DNA of 37,768 nucleotides from a bacterium (GTDB lineage Bacteria > Krumholzibacteriota > Krumholzibacteriia > LZORAL124-64-63), in the NCBI GenBank assembly GCA_024231905.1, contig JAAEQC010000007.1, positions 1-37,768 on the forward strand. Reading direction: 5' to 3'. This document shows positions 9,501-18,800 of the stretch, in pieces (the stretch's first letter is position 1; each line of letters starts with the position of its first letter). The position numbers and the translations under genes were made by a program. The notes under the pieces are model-generated. The model made no database searches. It saw only the letters and a program-made list of their open reading frames with translations, and had not been told where the DNA came from.

Positions 9501-9696
9501 CCATCAGCCGGCCTTCGATCTGCTCGATCGAGATCTCCAGGGGTGCGCGCTCCAGTACGAGCCCGATGGTCCAGCGGGCGCCCGCCGCGGTCCCCATCAG
9601 GAAGGACCCGACGGCCACGACGAACACCACCACGGCTCCCAAAGAGAGCAGCACGCGTTTCCGCCGGATACGGGGTCTGGTCCAGCGCCACCTCAT
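6535..9696 (-). CDS. tamB: TamB-like translocation/assembly module protein (DUF490)
   Basis: I start this 1053-residue protein at the ATG at 9696, whose ATGA overlaps the upstream TamA stop (9693-9695). One N-terminal transmembrane helix (VLLSLGAVVVFVVAVGSFLM) anchors it in the inner membrane. A very long, beta-rich AsmA/TamB-type body follows, with repeats such as 'LDLPAAKTAAAQVEASAHVD'. The C-terminal ~250 residues are the conserved DUF490 region: 'VLGDIRIREGYYRAYGQNLT', 'GRPLDAGSG' and 'LVTGKYLTPNLYLSYAMGLF'. TamB spans the periplasm and works with TamA/BamA-type barrels in outer-membrane protein assembly; AsmA-like proteins also move phospholipid between membranes. The coupled tamA gene supports the call. 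Its length is near that of proteobacterial TamB (~1250), slightly short. Confidence 0.95.
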   Translation of the reverse strand: MRWRWTRPRIRRKRVLLSLGAVVVFVVAVGSFLMGTAAGARWTIGLVLERAPLEISIEQIEGRLMGRLRLRGVRAVVPAAAVDVGLVELDWAPGELVRRRLHVERLVVDDVTVRMLTATPDSVPSAASPPLESVPPPDLPLEIVIDEARISRAHMVFPENLELTDVRVALQGRPEDYSIEMAARMTGDAVPEAAVDLEARGDLSSIAVERLIVRTLEGKIAATAQAAWYPGISWRAQARADSLALDALAPQLNQVPARLGAVIRTEGRLVAGEPVGWAVLDTLTGHLRGHPARGHGRVDFDGSRNAVVDLDLVWATITARVAATVDDTVAVDAQLACDDLAPVMPHATGSITADIRAHGLPAALRATATIRADSLDLPAAKTAAAQVEASAHVDLADGGSSRVEARIFDLVAGTTAIDTTVLVAEDTDRDQRLRLTVAGPWVRGLVALAGRFDPDARAWSGTIDTLEVANREFGAWHLQQPASLAVGTQAAALDSFRFANGAAALALDGAWDPAAWSVRGFAEQIPLDLVQQYLPPDRTVHGTAEARFRAQGTAAGDLTGELVAGLDDARLVLAATDSLLFEDASLRVAMGDSGVAADLELVVVSAPTGARVDLAGELSLPGYANLRTDLPAQPLIASLRGDLPDLAVFEGLDPRATHLGGGVTLAVDASGTLGDPVVKGEVRAEDMAVSLPDLGITVEDGRFVAQGDPVGGFTLTGGAHSGDGEISIEGHLPPAPSAENPARVAIIGDRFRGMGTPEIEVLVSPDLALTYNGERIDVTGLVNLPVVRVELVELPESAVPVSRDVIILEEGAEPVPPPVDTWIDVQVVLGDEVVFSGNAMSIALEGAVNVRQHPPNPPEVLGDIRIREGYYRAYGQNLTIDRGTISFVGPVENPNLDMRAYREAFDGTIAGLRITGSAEQPNPRIYSEPAMSDANAISYLLTGRPLDAGSGDDKARVADTAALMSGNVLSSYLGSRIGLDEARIETGGTMQEAALVTGKYLTPNLYLSYAMGLFDRSNLVRLRFILSPDWAVQTETGTAQGADVFYRIESGGD

Positions 9697-11456
9697 AGGT
9701 CCGGTCCGATCGCCAGGTGCAGGTGGAGCGGCGAGCCGGGCTCGCTCAGTCCGAACGCTACGTCCAGCCGCACGATGCCGATGGGCGAGAACCAACGCAG
9801 GCCGCCCCCGGCGCCGACGGACAACTTGCCGGAGAAGTCCGTGAGGGCCTGGCCGCTGTCCAGGAACGTCGCGACGCCCCAGTCATCCAGGAACCGGCAC
9901 TCCAGCTCGCCGCTCAGGATGGCCAACGTGTTGCCGCCCACGATGGCCCCGTCTGCGTCCTCGGGCCCGAGGGACTCGAAGCCGTAGCCACGGACGGTCT
10001 GGTCGCCGCCCGTGACGAACCGCTGGGTCGGGGGCAAGGCGGTGAACGCGTCGGTGAACGTGCGCGCGGTCGTGCCCCGTCCGATCAACCTGACGCGGGG
10101 ACCGAGCCCTCGGATGGCCTTGATCTCCGCCCTGAGTTGTACGAAGGAAACCGAGGACAACAGGGATTCGTGGGCCCCTTTCGCGTCCAGGCGCAGGCGG
10201 TAGCCACGTTGGGGAATGATCCGATCGTCGGCCCGGACCCGGGTCCAGCTCACACCCGGGATGACCAGGCGCGAGGTCCCGTCCTGCCCGGCGACCGTGA
10301 AGTCCTCGTACTCGTAGGCCAGCGAGATCACTTCGCGTCCGCCCCAGCGCGAATGGGCGTAACTCGTGCCCACGGCCACCCGCCAGCTCTCGCTCCAGTC
10401 CGGATCGAAGAAACCCACCCCGCCGAAGAGGGCCAGCAGGCGCGTACTCGGATAGGGCCACGGGATGTTGTACCGGCCCGAGGCGCTGTACTCGATCTGG
10501 GATGCCTGCAGCAGGGCTTCGGCATGGTGCCCCGACCGGTTCAGGCGACGCCATTGGGCGCCGACCTTGCCGCGCACGCCCGTGTCGGTGCCGTAGCCCA
10601 GGCCGAACTCCCAGCGCTGGGTCCTTGCCGGGAAGAGGTTCACGGTCACGGGCACGCGCAGGGAATCGGCGTCCAGGATCCCGGGAACGATCTCCACGCC
10701 GGCGAAGTAGGGACCGCTTCCGAGACCGGCCTGCATCTCCAGGAGCGGCTGCACGTCGTACGGGTCGCCGGGCCGGACGGTGACGTAGCCGGCGACCATG
10801 CGGTCCTCGAGCACGTCCTGGTTCAACCGGACCAGTCCGAAGAGGTGGCGCGGCCCCGAATCTAGATGGACCACGACATCGGCCCGCTGCTCGTGGACTG
10901 TGACCAGGACAACCGCGCTATCGAAAGCGGCGTCGAAGTAGCCGTGGCGTGCGGCGTGGTCGAGCAGGCGAAACTTACCGCGCTCGAAGGCCGCGTGGTC
11001 GAGCGGATCGCCGCGGGCGAGGGGGAAGTCGGCGGCTAGGGAGACGAAGGTCGAATCGGCCGCGCCGGCGCCCAGGATCCGCACGTCTGTATTGGCCACG
11101 TGGACCTGCGGGCCCGGGTCGATCACGTAGTGCGCCTGCCAGTCGTCGCCGTCTTCCGTCAGGTCGCTCTCGATGCGGGGGGCGTAGTAGCCGAAGGGTT
11201 GGAGAGCTCTGCAGATCTCGTCTTGCGCTCGTGCGTGGAGGCGATGGATTCGGGCGATCGGCGTGCCGGCCTCGGCCCGGGCGATGGAGAGGGTGGCTTG
11301 GACGTTGTCGAGGGGTCGGCCGTCGAGGCCTTCGATCCGGACGTCGGCGAGGGCTGCTTGAGTGGTGAGGAGGTAAGCGAGGGTGAGGGCTGTCGACCAT
11401 GCACGGAGCGCGCGGCGGGCGCGATCGGAATGAACATGGTTAGGTCGAGCGGCCAT
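9693..11456 (-). CDS. tamA: TamA/BamA-like Omp85 outer-membrane barrel with POTRA domains
   Basis: A 587-residue protein with a signal peptide (cleavage near the ALA in LLTTQAALADVR). Residues ~38-260 hold about three POTRA-like modules, e.g. 'FGYYAPRIESDLTEDGDDW' and 'DHAARHGYFDAAFDSAVVLV', the latter matching the G-Y-F-x-A pattern of Omp85 POTRAs. Residues ~270-587 form a 16-strand-type barrel with alternating aromatics. The substrate-fold signature is GGDQTVRGYGFESLGP, the equivalent of the VRGY/F motif on loop L6. The size matches TamA (~577 aa) rather than BamA (~800 aa), and tamB follows with a 4-nt overlap. It probably inserts barrel proteins together with TamB. Confidence 0.93.
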   Translation of the reverse strand: MAARPNHVHSDRARRALRAWSTALTLAYLLTTQAALADVRIEGLDGRPLDNVQATLSIARAEAGTPIARIHRLHARAQDEICRALQPFGYYAPRIESDLTEDGDDWQAHYVIDPGPQVHVANTDVRILGAGAADSTFVSLAADFPLARGDPLDHAAFERGKFRLLDHAARHGYFDAAFDSAVVLVTVHEQRADVVVHLDSGPRHLFGLVRLNQDVLEDRMVAGYVTVRPGDPYDVQPLLEMQAGLGSGPYFAGVEIVPGILDADSLRVPVTVNLFPARTQRWEFGLGYGTDTGVRGKVGAQWRRLNRSGHHAEALLQASQIEYSASGRYNIPWPYPSTRLLALFGGVGFFDPDWSESWRVAVGTSYAHSRWGGREVISLAYEYEDFTVAGQDGTSRLVIPGVSWTRVRADDRIIPQRGYRLRLDAKGAHESLLSSVSFVQLRAEIKAIRGLGPRVRLIGRGTTARTFTDAFTALPPTQRFVTGGDQTVRGYGFESLGPEDADGAIVGGNTLAILSGELECRFLDDWGVATFLDSGQALTDFSGKLSVGAGGGLRWFSPIGIVRLDVAFGLSEPGSPLHLHLAIGPDL

Positions 11457-11564
11457 GGTTTCATGTCCGGGATCCGGGCGGTAGCGGCCGCTTGGGATCG
11501 GTTATGGGTGTCGCGAAGGTGTCCGTGTTCGAGCGGAGTGATTGTAGTACTTGTGGGCCGAAAT

Positions 11565-11590
11565 CTACTACGTATTCCGTCCGGGTTGCG
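11565..11590 (-). repeat. Outlying copy of the dispersed spacer motif
   Basis: On the minus strand this reads GGACGGAATACGTAGTAG, close to the consensus GGACGGAATATTCGGTAG shared by the spacers of the second half of the window. It lies about 110 nt upstream of the tamA start. No matching right end was found before the C11 protease gene, so it is either a degenerate copy or chance. The rest of the 241-bp divergent spacer (11457-11697) shows no clear promoter or RNA. Confidence 0.35.
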
Positions 11591-11697
11591 ATCGACGGTT
11601 CGGGTGGGAATCGTTTCGACTGTGGAGTCCATGGAGCGCATGGCCTACTTGACCAACGACTCTCATTTTTTCTATTCTCATTATCCGAGACGCCGTC

Positions 11698-13356
11698 TTG
11701 AGTTATTCACCTGTGACTCGCGAAACGAGGTCCCCCTTGGTGTTCTCGCCAAACGCATGGCATCGCGTCGGTCTGTCCGTGATCCTCCTGCTCCTCCTCG
11801 CTCCCATCACGCTCTTCGCCGGATCTCCCGACGCGGGCCTCTTCGTGCCCGTCCCGGACGCCGGCCTGCTGCCCGACGGCGTGGCTTTGCCGCAACCGGA
11901 ACGCCTCCCGCTGCAGAAGTCTGTCATTCCGAGTTCGCCGGCCGCGGACCGCCTCTGGACGGTGCTCTACTACGACGACGCCGACTTCAGTCCCGGTGGT
12001 ACCGGCTTCGACATGTTCCTGGACGATGCCCGCTCCACGGCGACCATCGATATCCTGATCCTGCTCGACACCTACACCGATCCGGCCGTCCTCTACCACG
12101 TGGGGACCGACGGCACGCCCGTGGTCCTCGAGGCATGGGGCGAGGTGGACATGGGCGACCCGGCGACACTCCAGCGGTTCATCGAGTACGGCAAGACCCA
12201 CTACCCGGCCCAACGGTACCTAGTCAGCGCTTACGACCACGGCTCGCACTACGCAGGCGCCTGCATCGACCAGAACAGTGGGACGGGGGCGACCACGCTC
12301 TTGACCTGGAAGGACTGGCGCAGCGCCATCACCGCGGCCGGCGGCGTGGACCTGCTGGCCTTCACCGCCCCGTGCACGACGACGCCCATGGAGGGGATGT
12401 ACGACCTGGGCGACGCGGTGGACTACGTGATCGCCAGCGAGGAACTGAGCTTCCTGGCGATCTGGTGGGGTGTCCTGGACGACATCTTCGCCATGCTCTC
12501 CGACGAGCCCGACGTGACCAACGCCGAGGCGGCGGCCCGCATGGTCGAACTGGTGGCGGGCAACACCGAGTGGTTCGACGCCGACAAGACCATGGCAGCC
12601 ATCGGACCGGGCCTGGCCCACGGTATCGTCGAGCCCCTGGACCGGCTCGCCGAGTACCTGGCCATCAACATGGAGACGATGCACGCGACGCTGGTCCAGG
12701 TGCGCGCCGACTGTTTCGAACTGGCGAACCACCACTACGCCGACTACACGGCGGTCGACCTGGTGTCGTGGCTGGAGACACTGGCCGCCGCCCTGCCCGG
12801 CGACTCTTTCGTGCAGGACCGTGTGACCGAGGCGCTGGCCGCCCACGACGCCGCAGTCGTGGCCAACCGGACCGGCGCCAACAAGACGGAAGAGCACGGC
12901 ATCTCCATCCACTACCCCCAGACCGAGGCCGCTTTGTCCCAATACTACCTGAACTGGGACCTGGGTTGGCTGGAGGACACGTTCTGGGACGAGTTCCTGC
13001 TGTCGTTCTATGCCGGTACTTCGGTGGGGACCGAGGACCGCCCTGATCAAGACGACGGCTCCGTACCCACCGTCTTCGCCACGCGCCTGCTGGGTAACCG
13101 GCCCAATCCGTTCAACCCGGGCACGACCGTGGCCTTCGAGACGGCGACGTCCGGTGCGGTGGACCTGGCGGTCCACGACTTGGCCGGGCGCCTGGTGCGG
13201 ATCCTCGTGTCCGGCGAGGATCTGGCGGCCGGGCGGCACGAGCGCTTCTGGGACGGCCTCGACGCCCAGGGGAGGCCCGCCGCGACCGGCGTCTACCTGG
13301 TTCGGCTGCGGACGGATCGCCTCGAACAGCGGGGGCGGATGACGCTTGTGAAGTGA
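11698..13356 (+). CDS. Clostripain-like (C11) cysteine protease with FlgD-like C-terminal domain
   Basis: The open frame begins at a TTG (11698). A GTG at 11740 with GAGG 9 nt upstream gives a neater signal peptide (FSPNAWHRVGLSVILLLLLA), so the start is uncertain. Residues ~85-430 match the C11 clostripain fold: 'LWTVLYYDDAD', 'LILLDTYTD', catalytic His181 in LVSAYDHGSH, and catalytic Cys226 in LLAFTAPCTTTPMEGMYDL. These endopeptidases usually cut after Arg or Lys and often need autocatalytic processing. Residues ~445-552 are the FlgD-like domain (NRPNPFNPGTTV, LAGRLVRILV, AATGVYLVRL, MTLVK). It is divergently transcribed from tamA. Probably a secreted protease tied to the same export route as its FlgD-tailed neighbours. 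Confidence 0.9.
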   Translation: MSYSPVTRETRSPLVFSPNAWHRVGLSVILLLLLAPITLFAGSPDAGLFVPVPDAGLLPDGVALPQPERLPLQKSVIPSSPAADRLWTVLYYDDADFSPGGTGFDMFLDDARSTATIDILILLDTYTDPAVLYHVGTDGTPVVLEAWGEVDMGDPATLQRFIEYGKTHYPAQRYLVSAYDHGSHYAGACIDQNSGTGATTLLTWKDWRSAITAAGGVDLLAFTAPCTTTPMEGMYDLGDAVDYVIASEELSFLAIWWGVLDDIFAMLSDEPDVTNAEAAARMVELVAGNTEWFDADKTMAAIGPGLAHGIVEPLDRLAEYLAINMETMHATLVQVRADCFELANHHYADYTAVDLVSWLETLAAALPGDSFVQDRVTEALAAHDAAVVANRTGANKTEEHGISIHYPQTEAALSQYYLNWDLGWLEDTFWDEFLLSFYAGTSVGTEDRPDQDDGSVPTVFATRLLGNRPNPFNPGTTVAFETATSGAVDLAVHDLAGRLVRILVSGEDLAAGRHERFWDGLDAQGRPAATGVYLVRLRTDRLEQRGRMTLVK

Positions 13357-13453
13357 CGACCGTTCGCCCCAGCGGTCTTGAGCCGAGCGACGACTCTGGT
13401 ACAGTGCCGTGGCCCGGGAGATCGAGGCTGGAGTTCGGACAGGTAACGGCCTG

Positions 13454-13666
13454 GCCGTCGCGGCTGTTGTCGGTGTTCTGGCCGTCCGGGGCGTTCTTCT
13501 CGTAGCCCAGTTGATCAGTCATCTCGGTTTCCGGGGCGCGCTCGATGAACCGCTTCTGGAGCTCCTTCAGGATGCTGCCGTCCTTGAGGATCTCTTCTGC
13601 GGTGGCGTCCTCGGTCAGAGCGTCCAGGATCTTGTCGAGCTTGTCCGATTCCTTCTTCTTGGCCAT
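13454..13666 (-). pseudogene. N-terminal fragment of an IS256 (mutator-type) transposase
   Basis: From the ATG at 13666 the frame reads MAKKKESDKLDKILDALTED, then 'LKELQKRFIERAPETEMTDQ' and LGYEKNAPDGQNTDNSRDG. This is the N-terminal ~70 residues typical of IS256-family transposases, whose pattern is L-x-x-L-x-x-x-x-x-E-R-A-L-x-x-E-M-x-x-H-L-G-Y-E-K. Similarity stops after NSRDG, and the remaining ~330 residues with the DDE catalytic residues are absent. The open frame then continues antisense into the 3' end of the C11 protease gene, without transposase likeness. It is a dead remnant, possibly left by imprecise excision. No inverted repeats were identified. Confidence 0.75.
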
Positions 13667-13788
13667 GGGGTCCTTCTGGTTGGAGATAGTACGCCATGGC
13701 TGCTTACACAGATGGAAATCCACTCCCTGACCAGCCCGCGGATATCAGTCTGATCGACCGTCGTTGAAGCCGCTTCCCCGACAAGAAT

Positions 13789-13812
13789 GGCCCCGGGCCG
13801 AAGCCCGGGGCC
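13789..13812 (-). terminator. Factor-independent terminator of the four-repeat protein gene
   Basis: A perfect 10-bp stem, GGCCCCGGGC / GCCCGGGGCC, encloses a CGAA loop. On the minus strand it is followed by ATTCTTGT. It lies 38 nt after the stop of the minus-strand gene ending at 13851. Confidence 0.8.
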
Positions 13813-13850
13813 AAGGGGAGATCGACTAATGGTTGACTAGCCGTTCCATA

Positions 13851-15539
13851 TCATTTCACCAACACCATCCGTCCGGTCTGTCGACCCTGCTGTGTCTCCA
13901 GCGCGTAGAAATAGGCGCCACTGGCCAGATCGGATCCGTCGAAGAACAGCTCGTGGCGCCCGGCGGCCAGCACCTCGTCACTGATCATCCGTACCAGATG
14001 ACCGCGTACATCGTAGACCTTCAGCGTCGCGTGCCCCGGCAAGACCATGTAGACCGGAATTCTGGTCTGCGGATTGAACGGATTGGGGAAATTCTGTCCC
14101 AGGACCGGTCCGTCGGCGAATGGTGCCTCCCGTGCAGACGTCACTCCGCCCACTCCGCCAAACGTGTAGTTGACCGGTCGGAAGTAGGACATGATGACGG
14201 TGGCGGCATCTTCCTCGTACATGGCCATCTCGATCTTGGTCACGAGTTGCTCGCCGGCGGTAACCGTGAAGAAACTCGATCCGGAGCCCGTACCGAAGTA
14301 CAGCAGACTACCGCTGATGCCATAGGCCGGAGTGGATGCCTCGTAGGTGTACGGGATGTTGTAGACCCGGCAGCCCGCCACCTCGGTAGTCACGTAATCG
14401 AAGCTCACGTCGACGCGCTCACCGACATCCAGGACCGCCGGCGACGCCGGATAGAAACCCAGGTTCCGGATGGCGTTGGGACCGAAGCCGTAGGCCACAG
14501 GAACCAGTACGTCGAACAGGATCTCGGTATTGGTATGGTCGGAAATGGGGAAGCGCACGAAAGGCACTTCGTTCTCGCCGCTGCCCGGCAGGAAATCGAA
14601 CGAGCGAACCACATGACCGGATGCCGGCAAGACAGGACTGCTGGCATACGTCTGACCGATCATGTTCTGACCGTCCTCGTTCGCAGCGATGGCCCAGGCG
14701 TGGCATCCTGCCGGATCGGAGGTGGCATAATCGAATTCCACGGTCACCGGCTGGCCATGCGCCAGACACTCAGGATACGGCGGATCGAAGGTGATGTTGG
14801 AAACACCGTGCGGCCCCCAGTGCAGGTCGACCGGGACGAAGAACTCCAACAAGACAGTCGAGTAATCGGCGGTGCTGACTCGAATGCGCACTTCATCCAC
14901 ATGGGATTCGAGCGCTGCGAAGGTGAAGCTCTGCGACGACGTGCCGTTGCCCACGGGCGATAAAGCCACACCGCTGGCCGAGTAGCCCGGCGCCAGCGAC
15001 CCGCCGCTGAACGGCCGGGCGGAGATTCGCACACCCCCCGGCTCGCTGGTCTGGTAGGCGAAATCGACCACCAGATAGGCACCATTGATGAGCCAGGACG
15101 GCGACGTATGGCTCATCTGGATTTCGTTGACCGCATGGGGACCGAAGAAGTAGTCCACCGGCAAGAAGATCTCCAGCAATACATCCGACGACACCGGATC
15201 GAACATGCGGATCACGAATTGATCGACCGGCACTTCGCCCGTCGCGAAGGTGATGTAATTGCTGTGTGAGGCCACCGTGCCCACGGGATACAAGGCACTC
15301 CCTCCCCAGATCCGGCCGAGCTGAGGTGAGCCGTCGTAATAGCCGTAGACCACGAAACGGGCGCCGTTCGTGTTGGTCACCTCGAAATCGAAGGTGACCT
15401 GGGCAAGTTCGCTGTGACCTAGGTGGGACGCCGGTCCTCGCTGCAACTCGAAGCCTCCCATCCAGTTGGCGGCGGCGGATTGAGCGAGAATGAGGCACAG
15501 AACCGGGACAACCATCTTGATGGCAGTTCGAGAGTTCAT
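13851..15539 (-). CDS. Secreted protein with four tandem ~110-residue repeats and FlgD-like C-terminal domain
   Basis: A 562-residue protein with a signal peptide (KMVVPVLCLILAQSAAA). Residues ~27-461 consist of four tandem repeats of about 110 residues. Each begins with a strand such as VTFDFEVTNTNGARF, LVVDFAYQTSEPGGVR, VTVEFDYATSDPAGCH or VDVSFDYVTTEVAGCR. Each ends with a conserved signature: PVDYFFGPHAV (127), PVDLHWGPHGV (236), PVAYGFGPNAI (347) and PVNYTFGG (455). I do not recognise the family; the pattern suggests Ig-like or jelly-roll binding modules. The C-terminus is a FlgD-like domain (NFPNPFNPQTRI, VRGHLVRMIS, LASGAYFYAL, MVLVK). GGAGA 6 nt before the ATG supports the start. The stop is followed by a strong terminator. 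Confidence 0.85.
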   Translation of the reverse strand: MNSRTAIKMVVPVLCLILAQSAAANWMGGFELQRGPASHLGHSELAQVTFDFEVTNTNGARFVVYGYYDGSPQLGRIWGGSALYPVGTVASHSNYITFATGEVPVDQFVIRMFDPVSSDVLLEIFLPVDYFFGPHAVNEIQMSHTSPSWLINGAYLVVDFAYQTSEPGGVRISARPFSGGSLAPGYSASGVALSPVGNGTSSQSFTFAALESHVDEVRIRVSTADYSTVLLEFFVPVDLHWGPHGVSNITFDPPYPECLAHGQPVTVEFDYATSDPAGCHAWAIAANEDGQNMIGQTYASSPVLPASGHVVRSFDFLPGSGENEVPFVRFPISDHTNTEILFDVLVPVAYGFGPNAIRNLGFYPASPAVLDVGERVDVSFDYVTTEVAGCRVYNIPYTYEASTPAYGISGSLLYFGTGSGSSFFTVTAGEQLVTKIEMAMYEEDAATVIMSYFRPVNYTFGGVGGVTSAREAPFADGPVLGQNFPNPFNPQTRIPVYMVLPGHATLKVYDVRGHLVRMISDEVLAAGRHELFFDGSDLASGAYFYALETQQGRQTGRMVLVK

Positions 15540-15761
15540 GCTGTTCTCCGATCTCGTCGGAATATATGCGGGGTACGGTATCTCCCCCCGCCTGCCAGGA
15601 TTTTCCCCTGGCGATCAGGGCGATCGCCTTCCGGGCAGGTCCTATAACCTAATGGTTTTCGGAGTTCTCGCACACCGGGCCCTGACGGCCGACTCGGCGA
15701 CGCCGACGATCTCCGCAACCTCCGCAGCGCGATCTCTTCCTCGCCGACAATGCGTCATAAT

Positions 15762-15791
15762 TTGACAAGACCCGGCTATAGACGATAGAAT
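15762..15791 (+). promoter_or_regulatory. Sigma70-type promoter for the metzincin-like protease gene
   Basis: TTGACA (15762-15767) and TAGAAT (15786-15791) are separated by 18 nt. They lie 36 nt before the ATG at 15827, within the 287-bp spacer shared with the divergent four-repeat gene. A GAGGGAG ribosome binding site follows. No convincing promoter was seen for the opposite strand. Confidence 0.7.
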
Positions 15792-15826
15792 CTCTCTTCG
15801 ATATTCCAAATGAGGGAGATACCGTC

Positions 15827-18800
15827 ATGCGCCGCCTTTTGATCTTTCTGCCCTTGACCCGCCTCGGAGCCGTGATCCTGGCCACCGGGCTGTTGACCGG
15901 CGTCGCTTTGGCCGACCCCCACATCTACATCGAACCGACACAGACCGAGGCGGGCGGGGTCGTCTTTCTACACATCCGCGACTTCGAGCCCGGCGATTAC
16001 GACGTGAGCATACGCTTCGACGATGTCGAAATCGCCACTTGGTACCTGCCCCTGGGAGGTGACGGCGATACCTTTCTCCCGGTTCCCGGCGGCGCCGCCC
16101 TGGGCGGCCACGATATCACCGTTTGCGCCGCCTGCGACCAGGGCGACCTGGAACAGTCGGCCACGACACGCCTGACCATCACCAGCGGCGAACTGACCGG
16201 CGACGAGTACAACATGCAACTTCAGGCCATCGAGGTCACCCAGGGTGTCCGCGGCGATATCCCCGGCCGCACCCCGCCCGGCGGCTCCTTCGTCCTGTCC
16301 CCCGAAACCGCAGTACACGTGGCCAACCGCAGGACCGTGGTCCGCGTCTATCCCTGGATGGAGGTTGGCGAAACCGCCCTCCTGAGGCATACCATCTTCG
16401 CCGATCTGTCCGTGAGCCGGGGCGGCGTGCCTCTGGGCACTCTGAACTCCCGCTGCGCAATCGCCGCGGACAAGACCCTGGCCGAGATGCGCGGCGACCC
16501 GCGCTTCTCCTTCGAGTTCGCCCTGCCCGAGGACTGGGTCGAACTCGTGCCCGCGGGCAGCAGTTTCAGCCTCGACCTGACGGCGACCATCACCACTCCC
16601 CTGGGCGAAACCAATCCCGCCGACGATACGCTGTCGTTGTCGGGCGTCGATTTCCAGCACGTAGGCAACAACAACAGCTTCGCCTTCAGGTTCAGACCCT
16701 TCCTGGTGCAACTGACGTACGCCAATCCCGCCGGCGGGGACAGCCTGACCCAGAACGCCGACGTGGCCGACGTCGTTACCGCCTTGCGGAACATCCAGGA
16801 AGTCCTTCCGATAGCCGACGGCCATCGCGGTCTGCGCCTGTTTCCCTGGCGCTTCGTCAACTGGTCAGGGCCCACGGAGATCGACGACGAGGAGGTCTTC
16901 GACATCGCCATGATCCGGCGTTTTTTTCCCAACGGCCGTCTCCATGGCAATCCGGACAACGACTACTACGGCTACCTCTTCAAGGCCGGCCTCTGCGCTG
17001 GACACGCCTACTTGAATTCGCCCTACTTCAAGGTCGGCGTCTGCCCTCGACCACTCTACGTCACCGCCCACGAGATCACCCACGCTATCAGCCAGCCCCA
17101 TGCCGGCAACGGCCACAACGAGGCCGACGGAGGGGGATTCGACGCCGCCTACCCTCCCCCGGGCACGAGCCACGGTCAGGTGGAACCGAACACGTTCGGT
17201 TACGACATCTACAACGGACTGGCCATGCCACCCTGGACCGGGACCGTGGCTGAATTCGCCCGGCATGACTACATGTCCTACGGACCCGACACGTGGGTCA
17301 GCCGGTACACGTGGGACAACGTGGCCGAGAGCCTGGGCAGCCCGGCCGTCCAGCCGACTGTCATCGGGAGCGTCCCGGTTGCCCGTATGACTATGGCCCT
17401 GCGCGGTGACGACGACATCGACAAGAACACCGTCGACAGGCTCATGTTCATGACCGGAACGGTGGACTGGGCCAACAACCTGCTCTCCATGCACCCGCTC
17501 TTCGCGGCGCCGTCCGGCCAACAGCAGCCTGGCACTTCGGGATCGATGCATTTCGTCTTTTACGATCTGAACAGCAATTTCCTGGGCGAACATTGGTCCG
17601 ATCCCGTGGTCAGGCAGGACGACTTCGACGGCTTGAGCATACTGGTCGACGCGGTCCTGTTCCCGGCCGGCTGGGAGTCGATGGAGATCGGGGACGGACA
17701 GAACGTATGGCAGACGGTGAACCGGAGCCTGAACCTGCCCGCGGTGCAGATCGACAACATGACCGACGGCTTCAACTGGCCGAACACGGGCCTGGTGGAT
17801 ATCGAGTGGACCGGCAGCGACGCCGATCTCGATCCGCTGATCTACCGCCTGATCGGCGTGCGCGAGACGACGGAGATGCATGTCCTGGCCAGTGACCTCA
17901 CCGTCAGCGAGTTCACGCTCGAGCTGGCGACGGTCCCCGGCGGCGGCGACTGGGAGATCTTCGTCGAGGCCAGCGACGGATTGAACTCGGCGTTCTCCAC
18001 CTCGTATTCCGGCTGGATCGAACCCCAACCGCCTCAGCCGCTGATCACCTATCCCCGGGAAGGGAGCACGTACCTGGCAGACGTGCCCCTGCAAGCCCAG
18101 GGCTACTTCGCCGACTACCAGAGTGACGACCCGCAGGTCCCGATGGACTGGACGCTGGACGGCGCACCCGCCGGTAGCGGCCCGGTCCTGACCATGAGCC
18201 AGCTCGGCACCGGCCCCCACAGCCTCACCCTGAATGCCGTCAATGCCTTCCAGCAGCAAAGCAGTTTCACCGTGGATTTCACGGTGATCGACGAACTCCT
18301 GCCGCCCGATCCGATCGCCCCGCCCGACAACGAACCCGGCGAGCCGCTGCCGCCTCTGCTCACGTGGACCACGGTCGCCGGCGCCGGCGGCTATCGCGTG
18401 CAGATCGCCTTGGACCCGGAATTCAAACTGCCGGTCGTCGACGAGGGCAACCTGGTCGAGCCTTCATTCGAGTTCAGTCTGGCCTACCCCACGGTACAGT
18501 ACTACTGGCGCACGCTCGCCGAGACCGGAGACGTGGCTAGTGGATGGTCGGTCGTGCAGAACTTCACCACCGGCGGTGTCTCGGCCGTGGCCGAACTGCC
18601 GGGCGCACGCAGTCTCGACTTGACGGTTCACCCCAACCCCTTCAACGCATCGACGAGCTTGAGCTTCGACCTGCCTCACGGCGGCCCGGCCGAGCTGGTG
18701 CTTTACGACCTCGGCGGCCGGCGCATTCGGACCTTGGTCAGCGAGACGCTTTCGGCCGGCCCGTACGCCGTGAACTGGAATGGCCACGATGACAGGGGGC

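Noticed and set aside
6451..11555. Shared 12-mer CCACAAGTACTA upstream of the genes starting at 6324 and 11456
   Set aside because: A single 12-base match within 37 kb is expected by chance.
11100..13046. Long plus-strand frame overlapping tamA and the C11 protease gene
   Set aside because: It is a shadow of two well-supported genes; the translation is an Arg/Pro/Gly-rich string without a fold.
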